A stretch of DNA of 8,208 bases from an uncultured Haemophilus sp. (GTDB taxonomy: Bacteria; Pseudomonadota; Gammaproteobacteria; Enterobacterales; Pasteurellaceae). The stretch lies in assembly GCA_902482195.1 (NCBI GenBank), contig CABSZQ010000041.1, positions 1-8,208 of the forward strand, given 5' to 3'. How positions within the stretch are numbered: the first letter of the stretch is position 1; each line of letters begins with the position of its first letter. Both the position numbers and the translations under genes were made by a program. The notes beneath the pieces were generated by a model, which saw nothing but the letters and a program-made list of their open reading frames with translations, ran no database searches and had not been told where the DNA came from. This document shows positions 6,813 to 8,208 of this stretch, in pieces.

Positions 6813-6826
6813 TATGAACTCCCCCG

Positions 6827-8208
6827 TTAGAATGTTTTACCCATTTCAAGGAAAATACGATTTTTGTCGTAGCTATAAAATGGGTGATTACTTGAAACTC
6901 GTTGATAAGACCACGTAATTTTAGGCGTGATTCCCCAGAAGTAAAGATCTCTATGCCATAATGTTACTACAGATTGATATTCATTATTTTTCTGACGAAT
7001 ATTGAATAAATCAGCACCTTTGTAAGTTCTACGTGCATACGCAAGAGAAATGCGGGTTGAAATACCCCATCCCCACTCTTGTCCCCAACCTAAACGGAGA
7101 TTTTTACGTTGATAAGCATTGTCTTCATCTCGTGTATTTTCACGATTATAATCAGCGCCTACGAACCAAAATTGACCACTCTTAGGAAAATAAGATAACG
7201 TATTTGACCAAAGATAGTTATTGCCATTCAAGTGTTTACGAGTGGTATAACGCTGTTCACCATATTCAAGTGCGGTTGAAATTTGCCACTTTTCATTCAG
7301 CCAATAGGTTAAATCTAAACGAGCACCTGAATTTTTCGAATACTGTTTCATTGACTCACTACCCGAGGAACCTCCTGCATACCATCGTCTTTCTGTAAAT
7401 GGCATTACTGACATCTCGAAACGCGCGGTTTGATAACCGAATCCTGTGCCAACTCTACCATTAAATTCATTATATTTTTTATTATCCCAGTAATATTTCC
7501 CACTTCCCTCAATAGAAAATTTAGTGAAATAATTATGGGGTAATGACCATTTTTTCTCTGCTTCTGCAAAATAAGAAAAACCTGTTGCACTTTCGCGCTC
7601 CCAGGCATTCCAATTTCCAATGCGAGTACCTGCTTTTGGTGCATTGTTAATATTACTTTCGTTTAAGAAACTCAGACCACCTTGAAACTTCCACTGATCT
7701 CTGCGGTTAAGTGCCGAAAGATATTGGTCGATCATGGCGATAGACTCGGGCGAAACTTGTTCAGCTCTCAGTTTTTGGAATTGATCTTTGGCAGCCTCAT
7801 TATCATTGTTTAAAAAGAGTGCTTGTGCTAACTGATAACGTAACGACAGAATGGTCGAATCTTGAGAAAATAGAGTACGATAACGCGTTACCGCTTCTGA
7901 AAAACGCCCCTCTTCGCGAGCATTAATCGCATTTGCCCACTCAAGTAAAAATGGATCTTGTTTAGGCAAATTTTGATACAACGGCAATAAGAGTTGAACG
8001 GCTTCACTGTTATTTTGCAACACTGCAGGAATCAATCCACGTACGATCAAATCAGGATGTTTTGCCAATTCTTCTTTCGTAATAGAAAGTGTATGTTTAT
8101 CGTCACGTTTTTCTGAAATTTGTGGCTTTTGAGTGGATAAATCCGGTTTTGCAAGCTGAAGCTGATCATCAAACCGCTCATCACGAGGTTGAGGAGACTT
8201 CTCTGCAG
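6827..8208 (-). CDS. Slam-type surface lipoprotein assembly modifier, 5' end beyond the window
   Basis: Slam proteins are outer-membrane proteins that move lipoproteins such as TbpB or HpuA to the cell surface. The frame is open from the stop at 6827-6829 to the right edge: 459 residues are visible, and the start and signal peptide lie outside. The first 46 visible residues are a charged, Gln/Asp/Lys-rich linker. Residues about 47-170 form TPR-like amphipathic helices (EGRFSEAVTRYRTLF, NDNEAAKDQFQKL). From Trp172 the DUF560 barrel begins with WKFQGGLSFLNESNINNAP, followed by alternating aromatic-rich strands, and ends in RIFLEMGKTF with the C-terminal Phe of a BAM beta-signal. The only internal candidate start, a TTG at 8066-8068, would remove the linker and is not the true start. 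No client lipoprotein is in the window; the gene ends 14 bases before yhdT. Confidence 0.88.
   Translation of the reverse strand, partial: AEKSPQPRDERFDDQLQLAKPDLSTQKPQISEKRDDKHTLSITKEELAKHPDLIVRGLIPAVLQNNSEAVQLLLPLYQNLPKQDPFLLEWANAINAREEGRFSEAVTRYRTLFSQDSTILSLRYQLAQALFLNNDNEAAKDQFQKLRAEQVSPESIAMIDQYLSALNRRDQWKFQGGLSFLNESNINNAPKAGTRIGNWNAWERESATGFSYFAEAEKKWSLPHNYFTKFSIEGSGKYYWDNKKYNEFNGRVGTGFGYQTARFEMSVMPFTERRWYAGGSSGSESMKQYSKNSGARLDLTYWLNEKWQISTALEYGEQRYTTRKHLNGNNYLWSNTLSYFPKSGQFWFVGADYNRENTRDEDNAYQRKNLRLGWGQEWGWGISTRISLAYARRTYKGADLFNIRQKNNEYQSVVTLWHRDLYFWGITPKITWSYQRVSSNHPFYSYDKNRIFLEMGKTF
7268..7276 (+). repeat. DNA uptake signal sequence inside the Slam-type gene
   Basis: A perfect AAGTGCGGT followed by TGAAATT. 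On the coding strand it encodes the Thr-Ala-Leu of ISTALEYG, in a barrel strand. Its presence argues that the gene has been resident in a Haemophilus-type genome rather than newly acquired from outside. Confidence 0.85.

Noticed and set aside
8066..8068. TTG as the start of the Slam-type protein
   Set aside because: The same frame is open through another 46 codons to the window edge, and a signal peptide is required for an outer-membrane protein. The start must lie to the right of 8208.
8203..8208. CTGCAG (PstI site) exactly at the window end, suggesting a cloned-fragment boundary
   Set aside because: A 6-base match at a window edge can be chance, and the left end shows no matching site.
1..8208. 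CRISPR array, insertion sequence, integrase, tRNA or toxin-antitoxin pair
   Set aside because: No repeated spacer pattern, transposase-like frame, cloverleaf or small paired genes seen. The only dispersed repeats are the eight uptake signals.

Overview
The window looks like a chromosomal segment from a Pasteurellaceae bacterium of the Haemophilus / Aggregatibacter / Pasteurella branch. The strongest evidence is eight perfect copies of the 9-base DNA uptake signal AAGTGCGGT, counting both strands, in 8.2 kb. This is roughly the density expected of a naturally competent Haemophilus. The AT-rich composition and the protein sequences (a short 150-residue ExbB, a 99-residue Fis, dusB-fis downstream of prmA) fit the same group. 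The species cannot be fixed from the sequence alone; H. parainfluenzae or a close relative is a guess.

Layout. Bases 1-179 hold a facing pair of uptake signals, a possible promoter and a good Fur-box candidate. The plus-strand operon exbB-exbD-tonB (180-1869) follows. It is tightly packed, with a 2-base gap and then an ATGA overlap, and encodes the complete inner-membrane energy transducer for TonB-dependent iron, haem and cobalamin uptake. A strong bidirectional hairpin at 1879-1903 separates tonB from the convergent gene fis. All other genes are on the minus strand. In transcription order they are a Slam-type outer-membrane protein gene cut by the window edge, yhdT, panF (sodium/pantothenate symporter), an EamA/DMT-family permease and prmA (ribosomal protein L11 methyltransferase). 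These five are separated by 16 bases or less, or overlap. A 147-base gap with its own promoter candidate follows, then dusB-fis, which overlap by 7 bases.

The most striking observation is that dusB is broken. The full 326-codon frame from the ATG at 3194 is recognisable throughout, but codon 26 is TGA where the family has arginine, consistent with one CGA-to-TGA change. Any product restarting at Met41 would lack the first strand of the TIM barrel and its APMAGITD flavin-contact motif. Because fis overlaps the 3' end of dusB, the mutation may also affect how fis is translated.

The most interesting accessory gene is the Slam (DUF560) protein at 6827-8208. Slam proteins place lipoproteins on the cell surface, and many of those clients capture iron or haem in concert with the ExbB-ExbD-TonB system. 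No client lipoprotein gene lies in this window, so it must be beyond the right edge or elsewhere. I see no mobile element, CRISPR array, tRNA or rRNA. Apart from the dusB lesion and the Slam gene, this is ordinary core genome, and I do not see a clearly undescribed system.
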